NCBI GenBank assembly: GCA_022826925.1
Contig: JAJDTX010000104.1
Location: 1-64,000 of the forward strand
Source of the DNA: Bryobacterales bacterium
GTDB taxonomy: Bacteria > Acidobacteriota > Terriglobia > Bryobacterales > UBA6623
Reading direction: 5' to 3'
Length of the DNA: 64,000 nucleotides
The position numbers and the translations under genes were made by a program. Below, one piece after another: positions 16,329-27,900 of the stretch (position 1 is the stretch's first letter; the number at the start of each line of letters is the position of its first letter). The notes under the pieces are model-generated. The model had not been told where the DNA came from and searched no databases. It saw only the letters and a list, made by a program, of their open reading frames with translations.

Positions 16329-17723
16329 GTGCTGGTCAAGCTGCGCAAGCGTATCGACCGGGAGCGGATGTTTGCCGCCGAGGGGACGATTGGCGCCGCT
16401 GTTTCGGGAGGTGCCGACTCTGTCGCGTTGCTCCACGCGCTACGGGCGCTATTTCCTGATCGTGAGATCGCGGCTGTGCATCTGAATCACTGCCTGCGCG
16501 GCGCCGACTCGGATGCCGACGAAGAGTTCGTACGGAAGCTCGCGGCCAAGCTCGGCTGCAAGCACTTCGTGCGCCGAGAGGATGTCGCCTTGGGTGGAGG
16601 CAACCTCGAACGGGCCGGCCGGCATGCCCGCTACCGATTCTTTGAGGAGCTCCTCGCGGACGGTTCCTGTTCGGAAATCGCGACGGGTCACACGCAATCC
16701 GATCAAGCCGAGACCGTGCTCTTCCGACTGTTGCGAGGCGCTTGCGGCAGCGGGCTGAGCGGCGTCTGGCCCGTCTATCGCGAGCGTATTTTCAGGCCGA
16801 TGCTGGATGTGACGCGCGCAGAAGTGCTGGAGTATCTCGAGCGCAGCGGCCTGGATTGGCGGGAGGACGCTTCCAATTCCGACTCGAGTTTCGCCCGCAA
16901 TCGGCTGCGCCACGGACTCTTGCCGCAACTACGCCGAGAATGGAATTCAAACCTCGATTCGGCCTTGGCGCACACCGCGGATTGGGCGGTGGAAGAAGAG
17001 CGCTTCTGGAACCGCCGAATTGCGGTGCTGAGCGAGCGCTGTGCCGAGCACGGCTCGGCGGAGATCATCTTGGATGTCCACGAGCTGCAAGCGCTTGGCG
17101 TCGCTGAGCAGCGTCGCGTGCTGCTGGCGGTGCTGAAAGACCCTGCACTCGGCTGCAGCAACTTGGGATTCGAGCATGTCGAGTCCCTGCGCGCCCTGGT
17201 GCTAGACCGATGCGGTAGCGGCGTCGTTGAGCTGCCTGGCGTGCGCGCCGAGCGATCTTTCGGCCACGTTCGCCTGCACCGCCAAGGCGCCGCGGAACGG
17301 ACGGCCTACGATCTGCCGCTACCTGTGCCCGGCCAAGTGCCCCTGCCGGGGGCGGATAGACGCGTCATCAGCACCCGCGTTCTCGAAACTGCTTCGGCAG
17401 CAATGCTGTACGATAGGAATGCAATTGTATTGCTTGACTGGGATCGTGTCCCGAAGTCGCTACGGCTCCGAAGCTGGCGTGACGGAGACCGTTACAAGCC
17501 GTCCGGTTTGGACTCGCCGAAAAAGATCAAGGATCTGTTTCAGCAGAGCCGGGTCAGCGCGTGGAACCGGGCGGGCTGGCCGGTCGTCGCTTCGGACGGC
17601 GCGGACGGGGGCCGTATCGTCTGGGCGCGGGCCTTCGGCCCCGCGGACGAATTCGCGGTACGGCCGACGAGCCAGCGGGCGCTGGTCGTGGAAGAGGTCA
17701 GGGCTGACGAGGCAGGCTGGTAG
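16329..17723 (+). CDS. tilS: tRNA(Ile)-lysidine synthetase
   Basis: This 464-residue protein has the PP-loop ATPase signature SGGADS at 26-31, followed by AVHLNHCLRGADSDADEEFV, EERARY-like RAGRHARYRFFEELL and ATGHTQSDQAETVLFRLLRG, all diagnostic for TilS. A C-terminal TilS substrate-binding domain ends with RLRSWRDGDRYKPSG and KKIKDLFQQ. The enzyme attaches lysine to C34 of the AUA-reading tRNA-Ile, using ATP, and is essential. The start is a GTG at 16329; no earlier in-frame start is evident. The gene lies 65 bases upstream of ftsH in the same direction, the tilS-ftsH order found in many bacteria. Confidence 0.95.
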   Translation: MLVKLRKRIDRERMFAAEGTIGAAVSGGADSVALLHALRALFPDREIAAVHLNHCLRGADSDADEEFVRKLAAKLGCKHFVRREDVALGGGNLERAGRHARYRFFEELLADGSCSEIATGHTQSDQAETVLFRLLRGACGSGLSGVWPVYRERIFRPMLDVTRAEVLEYLERSGLDWREDASNSDSSFARNRLRHGLLPQLRREWNSNLDSALAHTADWAVEEERFWNRRIAVLSERCAEHGSAEIILDVHELQALGVAEQRRVLLAVLKDPALGCSNLGFEHVESLRALVLDRCGSGVVELPGVRAERSFGHVRLHRQGAAERTAYDLPLPVPGQVPLPGADRRVISTRVLETASAAMLYDRNAIVLLDWDRVPKSLRLRSWRDGDRYKPSGLDSPKKIKDLFQQSRVSAWNRAGWPVVASDGADGGRIVWARAFGPADEFAVRPTSQRALVVEEVRADEAGW

Positions 17724-17788
17724 CCAAAAACGCCGTTCGATGCGTCTAACGTATTGAGCGGCGACGCAGCTGGCAAGGATTCAACAAA

Positions 17789-19705
<1,917 letters not shown>

Positions 19706-19713
19706 GCGCGCGC

Positions 19714-20220
19714 CTAGAACGGAATGTCGTCGTCGTCCTGCGACGGTGGGGGCGAGCTAGCCGGCTCGCGTGACGGCGCCGGCTGTCCGCCGCCTCCTCC
19801 CGGAGCAGCGCCCGAGCCGCCTTGGCCGTAGCCGCCACCCTGGCCGCTTGGGCGATAGCCGCCGCCTTCCTCTCCCGGACCACCGCGGCCGCCTAGCAGC
19901 ATCAAGCCGAATGAGTCGCACACCACTTCCGTGCTATAGCGCTTTTCGCCATTGCGGTCTTCCCAAGAACGTTTCTGCAAGCGGCCTTCGACAAAGACCT
20001 TCTTACCCTTCGTGAGGTACTGAGCGACGCGCTCACCTCGCCACAGCACGACATCGTGCCAATCGGTTTTGTCCTTCCAATCGCCAGTGGCCGCATCCTT
20101 GACGCGGGCGGTCGTGGCGAGCGTAAAGCTACTCACGGACGTGCCGCTAGCGGTCTGCCTAGTCTCGGCGTCCTTGCCGAGATTGCCGATGAGCATGACT
20201 TTGTTCAGACTGGAGGCCAT
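19714..20220 (-). CDS. ssb: Single-stranded DNA-binding protein
   Basis: 168 residues from the ATG at 20220. The OB-fold covers residues 1-110 (LNKVMLIGNLGKDAETRQTA, WHDVVLWRGERVAQYLTKGK, KVFVEGRLQKRSWED). It is followed by a Gly/Gln/Pro-rich linker and the acidic tip DDDDIPF that recruits replication and repair partners. SSB coats single-stranded DNA as a tetramer. ATG 20229 would add three residues. It is a single-gene unit between ftsH (convergent) and the propeller gene (divergent, 60 bases). Confidence 0.95.
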   Translation of the reverse strand: MASSLNKVMLIGNLGKDAETRQTASGTSVSSFTLATTARVKDAATGDWKDKTDWHDVVLWRGERVAQYLTKGKKVFVEGRLQKRSWEDRNGEKRYSTEVVCDSFGLMLLGGRGGPGEEGGGYRPSGQGGGYGQGGSGAAPGGGGGQPAPSREPASSPPPSQDDDDIPF

Positions 20221-20280
20221 GGTCTCCACGGTACAATCAATGGCTCGCAGATTACAACCGACTCGCGCCCGTAGGTGCCG

Positions 20281-21288
20281 ATGAAATCCACTGCCCCAGC
20301 CATCCTGTCAGCCCTCAGCGCAGCTGCCCCTGCGACCGCCGCGCAGCCGGATCTGCTCGTCGTAGAAAAGAAGAACAATTCCGTTGGCTTCTACACTTCG
20401 GCGGGCCAGCGCGTGGGAGAAGTGCTGGTCGGCGAGACCCCGCACGAGGTGGCGCTGTCCCATGACGGACGTTTCGCGTATGTGTCCGACAACGGCGTGC
20501 TGTGGATGGACTACGAAGGCCCCGGCGGCAATACGATCTCCATCATCGATCTTCAGGTGCGCAGGTGTGTCGGCACCCTGCCGCTAGGCAAGTTTCACCG
20601 CCCGCACGGCATCGGGATTGATCCGCGCTCAAGCCGCGCGTTCGTGACGTCGGAGAACCCGGACCGGATCGTGCTGGTCGACCTCGACGCGCGGGCTGTC
20701 ATCAACGACTTTGACAACGGCGGCGTGGATCCCCACATGGTCACGTTCGGCCCGGACGGCTGGGGATACGTCTCCAACACGGCCAGCGGCACGGTGGGAG
20801 CCGTGCATGCCGCGACCGGCGAACTGCGCCTGATCGAGGTGGGCAAGGGCCCCCAGGGCAGCCTGTTGTCCCGCGATGGCACGAAACTGTGGGTGACCTG
20901 CCGGGACGAGGGTCGCATCGACGTGATCGATACGGCCTCCAAGTCCGTAACTGGCTCGATCCCCACGGGGCCGGGCGTGAATCGTATCGTCGCCACGGAC
21001 GACGAGGGCTTGCTGGTGTACTCCCTGCAGACTGGCGAGGCGGTCGGAATCGCCGATCCGCATACGCTGACGGAACTTGCGCAGATCCCCTTGGGCGGGG
21101 CGCCGCTGTCGATTTCGCTGTCCAAGGACGACCGCCACGCATTCGCCGGCGTGCAGGACGAAGATCAGATCTGGATCGTGTCGGTGCGCGACCGCAAGGT
21201 CGTGCAGGTGATTGACACGCCGCCCGGAATGGGACCAGATCCCGTCATCGAAATCGGCACCTACCAGCCGTCGAGAGCGAGGCCATGA
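20281..21288 (+). CDS. Exported YVTN/YncE-type beta-propeller protein
   Basis: 335 residues with a short Sec-type leader ([17 protein letters not shown]). The mature protein consists of about seven repeats of the propeller form, e.g. [80 protein letters not shown] and [20 protein letters not shown]. This is the YVTN/YncE 40-residue repeat. Such proteins act in the periplasm or at the surface as binding scaffolds; no enzyme motif is seen. The ATG at 20281 is preferred to the GTG at 20275. Its TGA overlaps the larB ATG in ATGA, so translation is coupled to larB, an odd partner for an exported propeller. Confidence 0.85.
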   Translation: MKSTAPAILSALSAAAPATAAQPDLLVVEKKNNSVGFYTSAGQRVGEVLVGETPHEVALSHDGRFAYVSDNGVLWMDYEGPGGNTISIIDLQVRRCVGTLPLGKFHRPHGIGIDPRSSRAFVTSENPDRIVLVDLDARAVINDFDNGGVDPHMVTFGPDGWGYVSNTASGTVGAVHAATGELRLIEVGKGPQGSLLSRDGTKLWVTCRDEGRIDVIDTASKSVTGSIPTGPGVNRIVATDDEGLLVYSLQTGEAVGIADPHTLTELAQIPLGGAPLSISLSKDDRHAFAGVQDEDQIWIVSVRDRKVVQVIDTPPGMGPDPVIEIGTYQPSRARP

Positions 21289-22031
21289 ACGACCAACGAC
21301 TGCGGGCCTTTCTGGAGGATGTGCGCGAGGGGCGCCGCGATGTCGAGAGCGCAGTCGACGAGTTGCGCCACATGCCCTACGAAGACCTCGGCTTCGCCAA
21401 GGTCGACCACCACCGGGAGTTGCGCCACGGGATGCCCGAGGTGATCCTTGGCCAGGGCAAGACTCCCGACGAGGTCCGCGCGATTTCCGAGAAACTGCTC
21501 GAGCGCTCCCCCAACTTGCTGGTCACGCGGGCGTCGCAGGCGATGTTCGAGGCCGTGCGGGAGCTCAGCGACCAAGCCGAGCACTTCCCGCGCTCGGGCG
21601 CGGTGCGGGTTTGGGGCGAGCGGAGCAAGCTGGGGAAGGCCAAGATCGCCGTGGTCTGCGCCGGTACCAGCGACATTCCGGTGGCTGAGGAAGCCACCGT
21701 GACGGCCGAGGTGATGGGCAACGAGGTCGACACGATCTACGATGTCGGCGTCGCTGGAATCCACCGGCTGCTGTCGAAGATCGACCGCATTCAGGCCGCT
21801 CGCGTGGTGATCTGCTGTGCGGGCATGGAGGGAGCGCTTCCCAGCGCGCTGGGCGGCCTGGTCTCGATTCCAGTGATCGCCGTGCCGACCAGCGTGGGCT
21901 ACGGGGCCAGCTTCAACGGGCTCTCGGCTCTGCTCGGCATGCTGAACTCTTGCTCCAGCAACGTGTCCGTCGTCAACATCGACAACGGCTTCGGCGCTGC
22001 CTATGTCGCCACGTTGATCAACCGTCTCTGA
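21285..22031 (+). CDS. larB: Nickel-pincer cofactor biosynthesis protein LarB
   Basis: 248 residues. The C-terminal half is PurE-like, with the LarB signatures [69 protein letters not shown] and [10 protein letters not shown]. LarB carboxylates nicotinic acid adenine dinucleotide and cleaves it to the mononucleotide in the first step of making the (SCS)Ni pincer cofactor of lactate racemase and relatives. LarC and LarE, which add sulfur and nickel, are not in this window, nor is a LarA-type enzyme. It sits in the middle of a + strand trio: 4-base overlap with the propeller gene and 25 bases before the ThuA gene. Confidence 0.93.
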   Translation: MNDQRLRAFLEDVREGRRDVESAVDELRHMPYEDLGFAKVDHHRELRHGMPEVILGQGKTPDEVRAISEKLLERSPNLLVTRASQAMFEAVRELSDQAEHFPRSGAVRVWGERSKLGKAKIAVVCAGTSDIPVAEEATVTAEVMGNEVDTIYDVGVAGIHRLLSKIDRIQAARVVICCAGMEGALPSALGGLVSIPVIAVPTSVGYGASFNGLSALLGMLNSCSSNVSVVNIDNGFGAAYVATLINRL

Positions 22032-22056
22032 CTTCGCCTGTGCGAAACTAGCGGTC

Positions 22057-22890
22057 ATGAAACTCCGGAATTTGATCACAGTGGCCGCGCTGGCCGGGCT
22101 GCTGCTGTCGACGGCTGCACCCGCCGCTGCCCAGGACGCCGACGAAAAGAAGCACCTGCTGGTGCTCGGCGGTTCCGACTTCTTCGCGCACGACTCGGTG
22201 TCGCACGCGATGTTCACCATGGCCAAGATCGGCGAGCGCACCGGCCTGTTCGACGTGCGCTTCCGCACGGACATGGAACTGATGACCAAGCAGAAGCTGA
22301 AAGGCAACCGCAAGAACCTCGACTATTTCGACGCCGTGATGTTTTACACGCAGGGCGACCTGAAGGTCAGCGAGGAACAGAAGGCTGACCTGATGCGCTT
22401 CGTCAAGGAGGACGGCAAGGCGATCTTGGTGGCGCACAGCGGCACGGACTCGTTTCGAGAGACTTGGCCGGAATACATCGACATGGTAGGCGGCGCCTTC
22501 ATCAACCATCCTTGGCACCAGAAGATTCGGGTCCGGGTGGAGGATCGCACGCATCCGATCAGCCGCCACTTCCCGGCCGAGTTCGAGATCACCGACGAGA
22601 TCTACCAAGTGGACCACTACGACCGGTCGAAGGTGCGCGTGCTGATGGGCATGGACATTTCGAGCGTCGACATGACCAAGAAGGGCGTCCGGCGCACCGA
22701 TGGTGACTTCGCCCTGGCATGGGTGCGGGAATTCGGCAAGGGGCGGGTCTTCACCTGCCTGCTGGGGCACCGTTTCGAAGTCTGGGACAACCCCGCCATC
22801 CAGAAGATGTGGTTGGAGGCCTTCCGCTGGGCGGTTGGGATCACGAACGGCGAAAATGCTTCGCTGCCGCTCCCGACAGACGACGACTGA
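22057..22890 (+). CDS. Exported ThuA-domain protein
   Basis: 277 residues with a Sec signal (about 5-25, ending APAAAQ). The ThuA (trehalose-utilisation-like, class I glutamine amidotransferase-like fold) domain shows HLLVLGGSDFFAHDSVS, LDYFDAVMFYTQGDLKVSEE, GKAILVAHSGTDSF, VGGAFINHPWHQKIRV, THPISRHFPAEFEITDEIYQ and KGRVFTCLLGHRFEVWDNPA. ThuA-like proteins occur in sugar-oxidation and keto-sugar pathways, often beside Gfo/Idh and isomerase genes; their exact reaction is poorly established. The 3' end overlaps the response-regulator gene on the other strand by 50 bases. Confidence 0.88.
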   Translation: MKLRNLITVAALAGLLLSTAAPAAAQDADEKKHLLVLGGSDFFAHDSVSHAMFTMAKIGERTGLFDVRFRTDMELMTKQKLKGNRKNLDYFDAVMFYTQGDLKVSEEQKADLMRFVKEDGKAILVAHSGTDSFRETWPEYIDMVGGAFINHPWHQKIRVRVEDRTHPISRHFPAEFEITDEIYQVDHYDRSKVRVLMGMDISSVDMTKKGVRRTDGDFALAWVREFGKGRVFTCLLGHRFEVWDNPAIQKMWLEAFRWAVGITNGENASLPLPTDDD

Positions 22891-23602
22891 GACCTGGGCC
22901 GGGCTCGGCCACAAAGCGGTAGCCCAGGCCGCGCACGGTGACCAAGTGGCGCGGCTTGGCCGGATCCGGCTCGATGGATCGGCGCAGGCGGACAATGAAA
23001 TTGTCGATCGCTCGCGTGTCGGTGTCCTCCCGCACGCCCCAGACGTCTTCGAGCAGGTTCTTGCGAGAGACGCTGCGGCCCTCGTGAGCGATCAAATAGT
23101 GCAGCAATTTGACCTCTGTCAGAGTCAGGCTGCGTGACTCGCCCTCCACTTCGATGCGCTGGTTGGCGAAGTCTACGGTCCTGCCGTTGAACTCGTACCT
23201 GTCCGGCACGGCCTGCATCTGCTCGCCGGCGCTCCAGCGGTGTCGGCGCAGCAGGCCGCGGATGCGGGCCAGCAGCACTGCCAGTTCGAACGGCTTGGGC
23301 AGATAGTCGTCGGCTCCGGCCGCCAGCCCTTCGACGATGTCCTGCGGACGGCGGCGCGCCGTGAGCATCATCACCGGGACGAAGCAGCCTCGCGACCTCA
23401 GCTCGCGGACCAGGTGAAAGCCGTCGATGCCGGGCAGCATCACGTCTACGAGCAGCGCGTCGAAGGCCGGGCTTTCCTTGATCGCGGACAGCCCGGCTTC
23501 GCCTGTGGGGGCGATGTGCGTGGCGAAGCCTTCGGCCTCGAGGTTGAATTGCAAACCCTTGGCGAGATTCGTCTCGTCTTCGACGATGAGGATCCGTTTC
23601 AT
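22841..23602 (-). CDS. OmpR/PhoB-family response regulator
   Basis: 253 residues. Receiver domain (1-120): acidic pocket EDE at 8-10, phospho-acceptor D53 in LLVDVMLPGIDG, conserved T in MMLTAR and K in LPKPFE. The C-terminal winged helix (about 140-235) has VEGESRSLTLTEVKLLHYL, LEDVWG and FIVRLRRSIEPDP, ending with the wing segment LVTVRGLGYRFV. A 20-residue basic tail (SRRLSGAAAKHFRRS) extends past the usual end. It is the partner of the histidine kinase whose stop overlaps its start in ATGA. The target promoter is unknown. Confidence 0.95.
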   Translation of the reverse strand: MKRILIVEDETNLAKGLQFNLEAEGFATHIAPTGEAGLSAIKESPAFDALLVDVMLPGIDGFHLVRELRSRGCFVPVMMLTARRRPQDIVEGLAAGADDYLPKPFELAVLLARIRGLLRRHRWSAGEQMQAVPDRYEFNGRTVDFANQRIEVEGESRSLTLTEVKLLHYLIAHEGRSVSRKNLLEDVWGVREDTDTRAIDNFIVRLRRSIEPDPAKPRHLVTVRGLGYRFVAEPGPGLSRRLSGAAAKHFRRS

Positions 23603-24501
23603 GCCCTAGCCGTCAGGGGCAGTTCGATCGTGAACGTGCTGCCGCGACCCTTGCCCGGACTCTCCCCGAAGACCCGTCCGCCATGCCGCTTGGCAACGGA
23701 CTGCACGATATACAGGCCCAGCCCGGTGCCCTTCGGCCGGAACGTGCCTTGGACGCGATAGAAGCGTCGGAAGACGCGCCTGAGCTCGTCGCTGTCGATG
23801 CCGATGCCGTTGTCGCGGATACGGACTGCCACCCGCGAGCCGAGCTTGGACATCTCGATCTCCACATTGGCGCGCTCGTCGGAATACTTGATCGAGTTGT
23901 CGATCAGGTTGGAGATCGCCGCCGCCAACTCGTCCCTGTTGCCAAGCACGATGGGGGTGTCGCCCTCTTCGAACTCGCTGCGGAAGCGCAGCGCCCCGTC
24001 GCGCAGGCTGTGGCTGTGCTGCAGCCGGCCAATGCAGTCTTGGACCACGGCTCCAAGATCCACCGGTATCCGCTGCCGCTTGCGCTTGCTGCGGGTGGAC
24101 CCGGCCAACAGCACCTGCTCGATCGTGCCCTGCAGGCGATCCATGTCCGAGAGCATCGTCTGGTAGAACTCTTGCTGCTGGTCTGCGTCAAGTTCTCTGG
24201 ATTGCAGGGTTTGCAGGTATAGCCGCAGAGAGGCGACGGGAGTCTTGAGTTCGTGGGTGACAGCGTTGATAAAGGCGTCGTGCTTCTCGTTGCGCCGGAT
24301 CTCCCGTACCAGGAACACCGTGTTGAGGACGAGTCCGGCAACTAGGGTCAGCCCTGCCAGGACGCCTAGCACGACCAGCACGCCGCCTGGCCAGTTGGCG
24401 ACCAACCAGCCAATATTCAGCGCCACGGCCAAGGCGACCAGGCACGCCCCTAGGGCGATCCAGAAGATGACCGAGAGCCTGCGATGGCCGGGGAGTTCCA
24501 C
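23599..24501 (-). CDS. Sensor histidine kinase with a membrane-only input domain
   Basis: 300 residues: two transmembrane segments (about 10-35 and 40-66) joined by only a few residues (WPGG), then HisKA with the phospho-acceptor H83 in AVTHELKTP, and HATPase_c with N box NLIDNSIKYSD, G1 RIRDNGIGID, F box FRRFYRV and G2 GTGLGLYIVQ. With no extracytoplasmic sensor domain it resembles intramembrane-sensing kinases, which respond to envelope stress or to partner membrane proteins (inference). Transcription runs kinase then regulator, with a 4-base overlap. Confidence 0.93.
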   Translation of the reverse strand: MELPGHRRLSVIFWIALGACLVALAVALNIGWLVANWPGGVLVVLGVLAGLTLVAGLVLNTVFLVREIRRNEKHDAFINAVTHELKTPVASLRLYLQTLQSRELDADQQQEFYQTMLSDMDRLQGTIEQVLLAGSTRSKRKRQRIPVDLGAVVQDCIGRLQHSHSLRDGALRFRSEFEEGDTPIVLGNRDELAAAISNLIDNSIKYSDERANVEIEMSKLGSRVAVRIRDNGIGIDSDELRRVFRRFYRVQGTFRPKGTGLGLYIVQSVAKRHGGRVFGESPGKGRGSTFTIELPLTARA

Positions 24502-24913
24502 TCTGCCTTCATGATACGTATGTGTCCTCTAATCTCCGTGTCGGGGTTCGACAGCCGGTCGAAATCCCGCCTGAGGCCGTATCCCATCTGCCACTTGCGC
24601 GTTCCCATGCCACTCATGGCGACCTGACTCGCCATCTAGGCAGCTTGCCACGCGTCAGACCTGCGATTTCCGGGGAATTCTGCCTGCACCTGAACGACAC
24701 TGACGGCGCGCGGTCGCTTGCTGCGTGCACCGCAAGGCCTGCGAAGGCCGTCACTTGATGGTCAAGCGCTGCCCAGAGGCGCTCGGTCAAGATTGGCCAG
24801 TTTTTTCAAATCTGCCAGGCTTTTGCAACTTGGCCATTGACTGCGGTTTGACTCTGTGTTCAAATTGGCGCGCATTCGGTGAATCGAACCGTCGAGGGCA
24901 AGGAGGGCATCTG
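24502..24913. other. Long leader/intergenic region before the TonB receptor gene
   Basis: About 410 bases lie between the divergent kinase gene and the receptor start. No gene, tRNA or riboswitch consensus was recognised. Two TTGGCCA heptamers (24793-24799 and 24831-24837) and two TTGACT hexamers (24837-24842, 24848-24853) lie in an A/T-rich patch and could be promoter or regulator sites. AGGAGG near 24900-24905 is a good ribosome-binding site for ATG 24914 and decides that start. Confidence 0.45.
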
Positions 24914-27900
24914 ATGACCAAAGCCGCAATCGCCGTGACGTTCCTGGTGGCGACAGCCATCATCACACCAAGCAGCTGGGCGCAGACCACGCAAGGTCAG
25001 ATCAACGGGCGTGTCACAGACACCTCCGGCGCCATGATTCCGGGCGCTGAAATCGAGGTTGTGAATCCCTCGACCGGGGTTGCCCAGAAGATCAGCGCTA
25101 ACGAGGTGGGGCAGTACGTCATCTACCTGCCCTTCGGCACCTACGATGTGCGGGTGTCGTCTCTCGGCTTCGGTACGAAGGTCACCACGGGAGTCCTCGT
25201 CACGACCGCTTCGGAAACCACAGTCGACGTCGAGCTCGATGTTGAGACCGTGGCGGAGCAGGTCAGTGTCTCTGCGGCCGTGGCCCAGCTGGAGACCAGC
25301 GACACGACCATCGGTGCGGCGATCGAGGAGAATCTGATGCGCCATGCCCCCATTGCCGTGCAGGGGCAGAAGCGTCGACCGTACCAATACATTTCCCTGT
25401 CCCCCGGCGTGAACAACACGAATGGACGCGGCAACGTTGCTGGGTCACGCACGCTCAATACCGTCATCATGCTCGATGGCCTCTCGACGGAAACCACCAA
25501 CAACGGAGTTGGTGAGCAGGCGACTGGCACCGAGCCCAGCGTGGAAGCTATCGGCGAATACAAGCTCCTGTTGAGCAACATGAACGCCGAGTACGGGCGT
25601 AGCAGCGGCGGGTTGATCACTTACGCGACCAAATCCGGAACCAATGATCTGCACGGGTCCGTCTGGAACTTTCACAACAATTCGTTCCTCAACGCCCGCC
25701 CTTGGCAGGCGGCTGAGCGCGAGAACAGCCGCAACAACGAATTCGGTATTGCCGGCGGCGGCCCCGTTTTCATTCCGAAGGTATACGACGGACGAAACAA
25801 GACCTTCTTCTGGTCGACTCTTGCCTATTACCGGCAGAGCGCCACGGGCCGTCCGACCAACTTCCTGACCCTGCCGACGGCAGCGATGCGTAGCGGGGAC
25901 TTTTCCCATGCCGCCCTGAACCCGCTCTACGACAGGAAGGACCAGTACACAGACGCCAACAATCAGGTTTGGTTCCGGCAGTTCGCCAACAATCAGATTC
26001 CCATGAGCCGGCAGAGCCGGGTAAGCGCGAACGTCATGCAGCTTCTGCCGATTCCCACAGCGCGAGACACTCCCGAGCTGAACCACATTGGCGCTGTCTC
26101 AAGCACGTTCAACCCATGGGACATGACGACCAAGATTGACCACCAGTTCAACTCGAGCCACCGACTGTCGGCGTTTTATATGTACGGCACGGCACCGCGG
26201 ATCGAGACTGACCCGGGAGGGATTCTGGACGCAAGCTTCGGAAGAACGGCGTTCAACTCGTTCCAGCGCATACGCGCCGACTATTCCTGGGTGCAGAGCC
26301 CGAGGGTCGTTCACCAGATCTTATTCGGATTCAACTTCCAGGAGAACGGAAGAGAGCAGAACAACTTCGGCCAAGGGCTGTCCGGCCAGTTCGGACTCTC
26401 CGGTATGCCGAGCAACGAGTGCCCTTGGATTCAACTGGCGAGGGCATCGAGCTTCGGGGTCTCGATCTGCGCGAATGCCCCCTCGAATCGAGAGTCGAAG
26501 CTGATTCCGAACTGGGCCTACAGCACTCTCTGGAACAAGGGCCGGCACACGATCAAGTTCGGCTACCAAGGGCAGTACTGGCGCATCAATCGACATGATC
26601 AAGGAGGCTTTGCCGGGGGCTTGACTGTCGGCTCGGCCGGCACCTACCTGTTTGGGGTTTCGGAAGGTAATCTCGGCAGCGAGACCAAGAACACGGACGG
26701 CTCGGGTGGCTTTCACTTGGCCGATTTCTACCTTGGTCTGCCGAACTTCGTCGGAACCGCGGCCGGCCTCGCGCTGGAAGAGCGGGAGGCCTACCACGCC
26801 TTGTACCTGCAAGATGACTGGAAGCTGTTGCCCAGGCTGACTTTGAACTTGGGCATCCGCTGGGACGTGCAGATGCCGTTCAAGGAGAACCGCGGCCAAT
26901 TCTCCGGCTTCGACCCTACGCTTGCGAACCCGGGCATCAGCGGCGACTACCGCGGAGCGGTCGAATTCTACGGGATGACCGAGGGGGCGAACGGCAAGCT
27001 TCGGGTCGGACCGGCCACCTATGGCAACTTCGGGCCGCGGCTTGGCTTGGCGTACCAAATCACCGACAAGCTAGTCTTTCGAGCGGGTGCCGGAATACAG
27101 TACATGGCCATCCAGAACACGAACGTGAGATCCGTAAACCGGGTTGGGCACGAGGCGCGCGGAAATCCGCCCCAGCGGACCAGCCCATTCGCTACGTACT
27201 ACGAGTGGGATAACGGGTTCCCGGCGTCGCAACTGGGCACGCCCCCCTTCATCGATCCAGCCTTCCTGAACAACCAGTCAGTGACGAATTGGATGAACCC
27301 GCAAACCATCGGGACGCCGCCCTCGCTCTACATGATCACGGGCGGCTTCCAGCGCCAATTCGGCGATTGGGTGCTTGAGACCACGTTCTATTCGAACATG
27401 GGCCGCAACAACGCGGACCACGAGCGCATCAACGACTTGCACCCGGACTACTGGCACCTAGGACCGCTGCTCAACCTGGAAATCAGCGATCCGGCGGTGG
27501 CTGCCGCCGGTTTCGGCAAGCCGTATCCCGAGTTTCCCGACAACCTGCCGCTACACCGCGCCCTGCGGCGCTTTCCCCAGTACGGCAACGTCTCCAACGA
27601 TGCCGGGATCAACACGGGAATGAACTACAACGCGTTCATGCTGAAGGCGACCAAGCGCTATTCGAACGGCCTCTCGTTCCTCGGGCACTGGACGGTAGCG
27701 AAGCAATTGGGGGATGTCGACTGGGCGCCTGGCGCTTTCGGAAGCAACACCCGGAACTCGTACAACAGAAAGCTGGACAAGCGCGTGAATCGCTACGACA
27801 CGACTCACCGGGCGGTCTTCAACTACTCGTATGACCTCCCGTTCGGCCCGGGCCAGAGGTGGGGCGGCACCAGCGCCTTCAGCAATTACGTGCTAAGCGG

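Noticed and set aside
24545-24575. tRNA-like TTCGA segment
   Set aside because: The flanking bases cannot form a T-arm or acceptor stem.
24793-24853. Sigma-54 promoter before the TonB receptor gene
   Set aside because: GG and GC elements around TTGGCCATTGACTGC are one base off the required spacing and no alternative fits.
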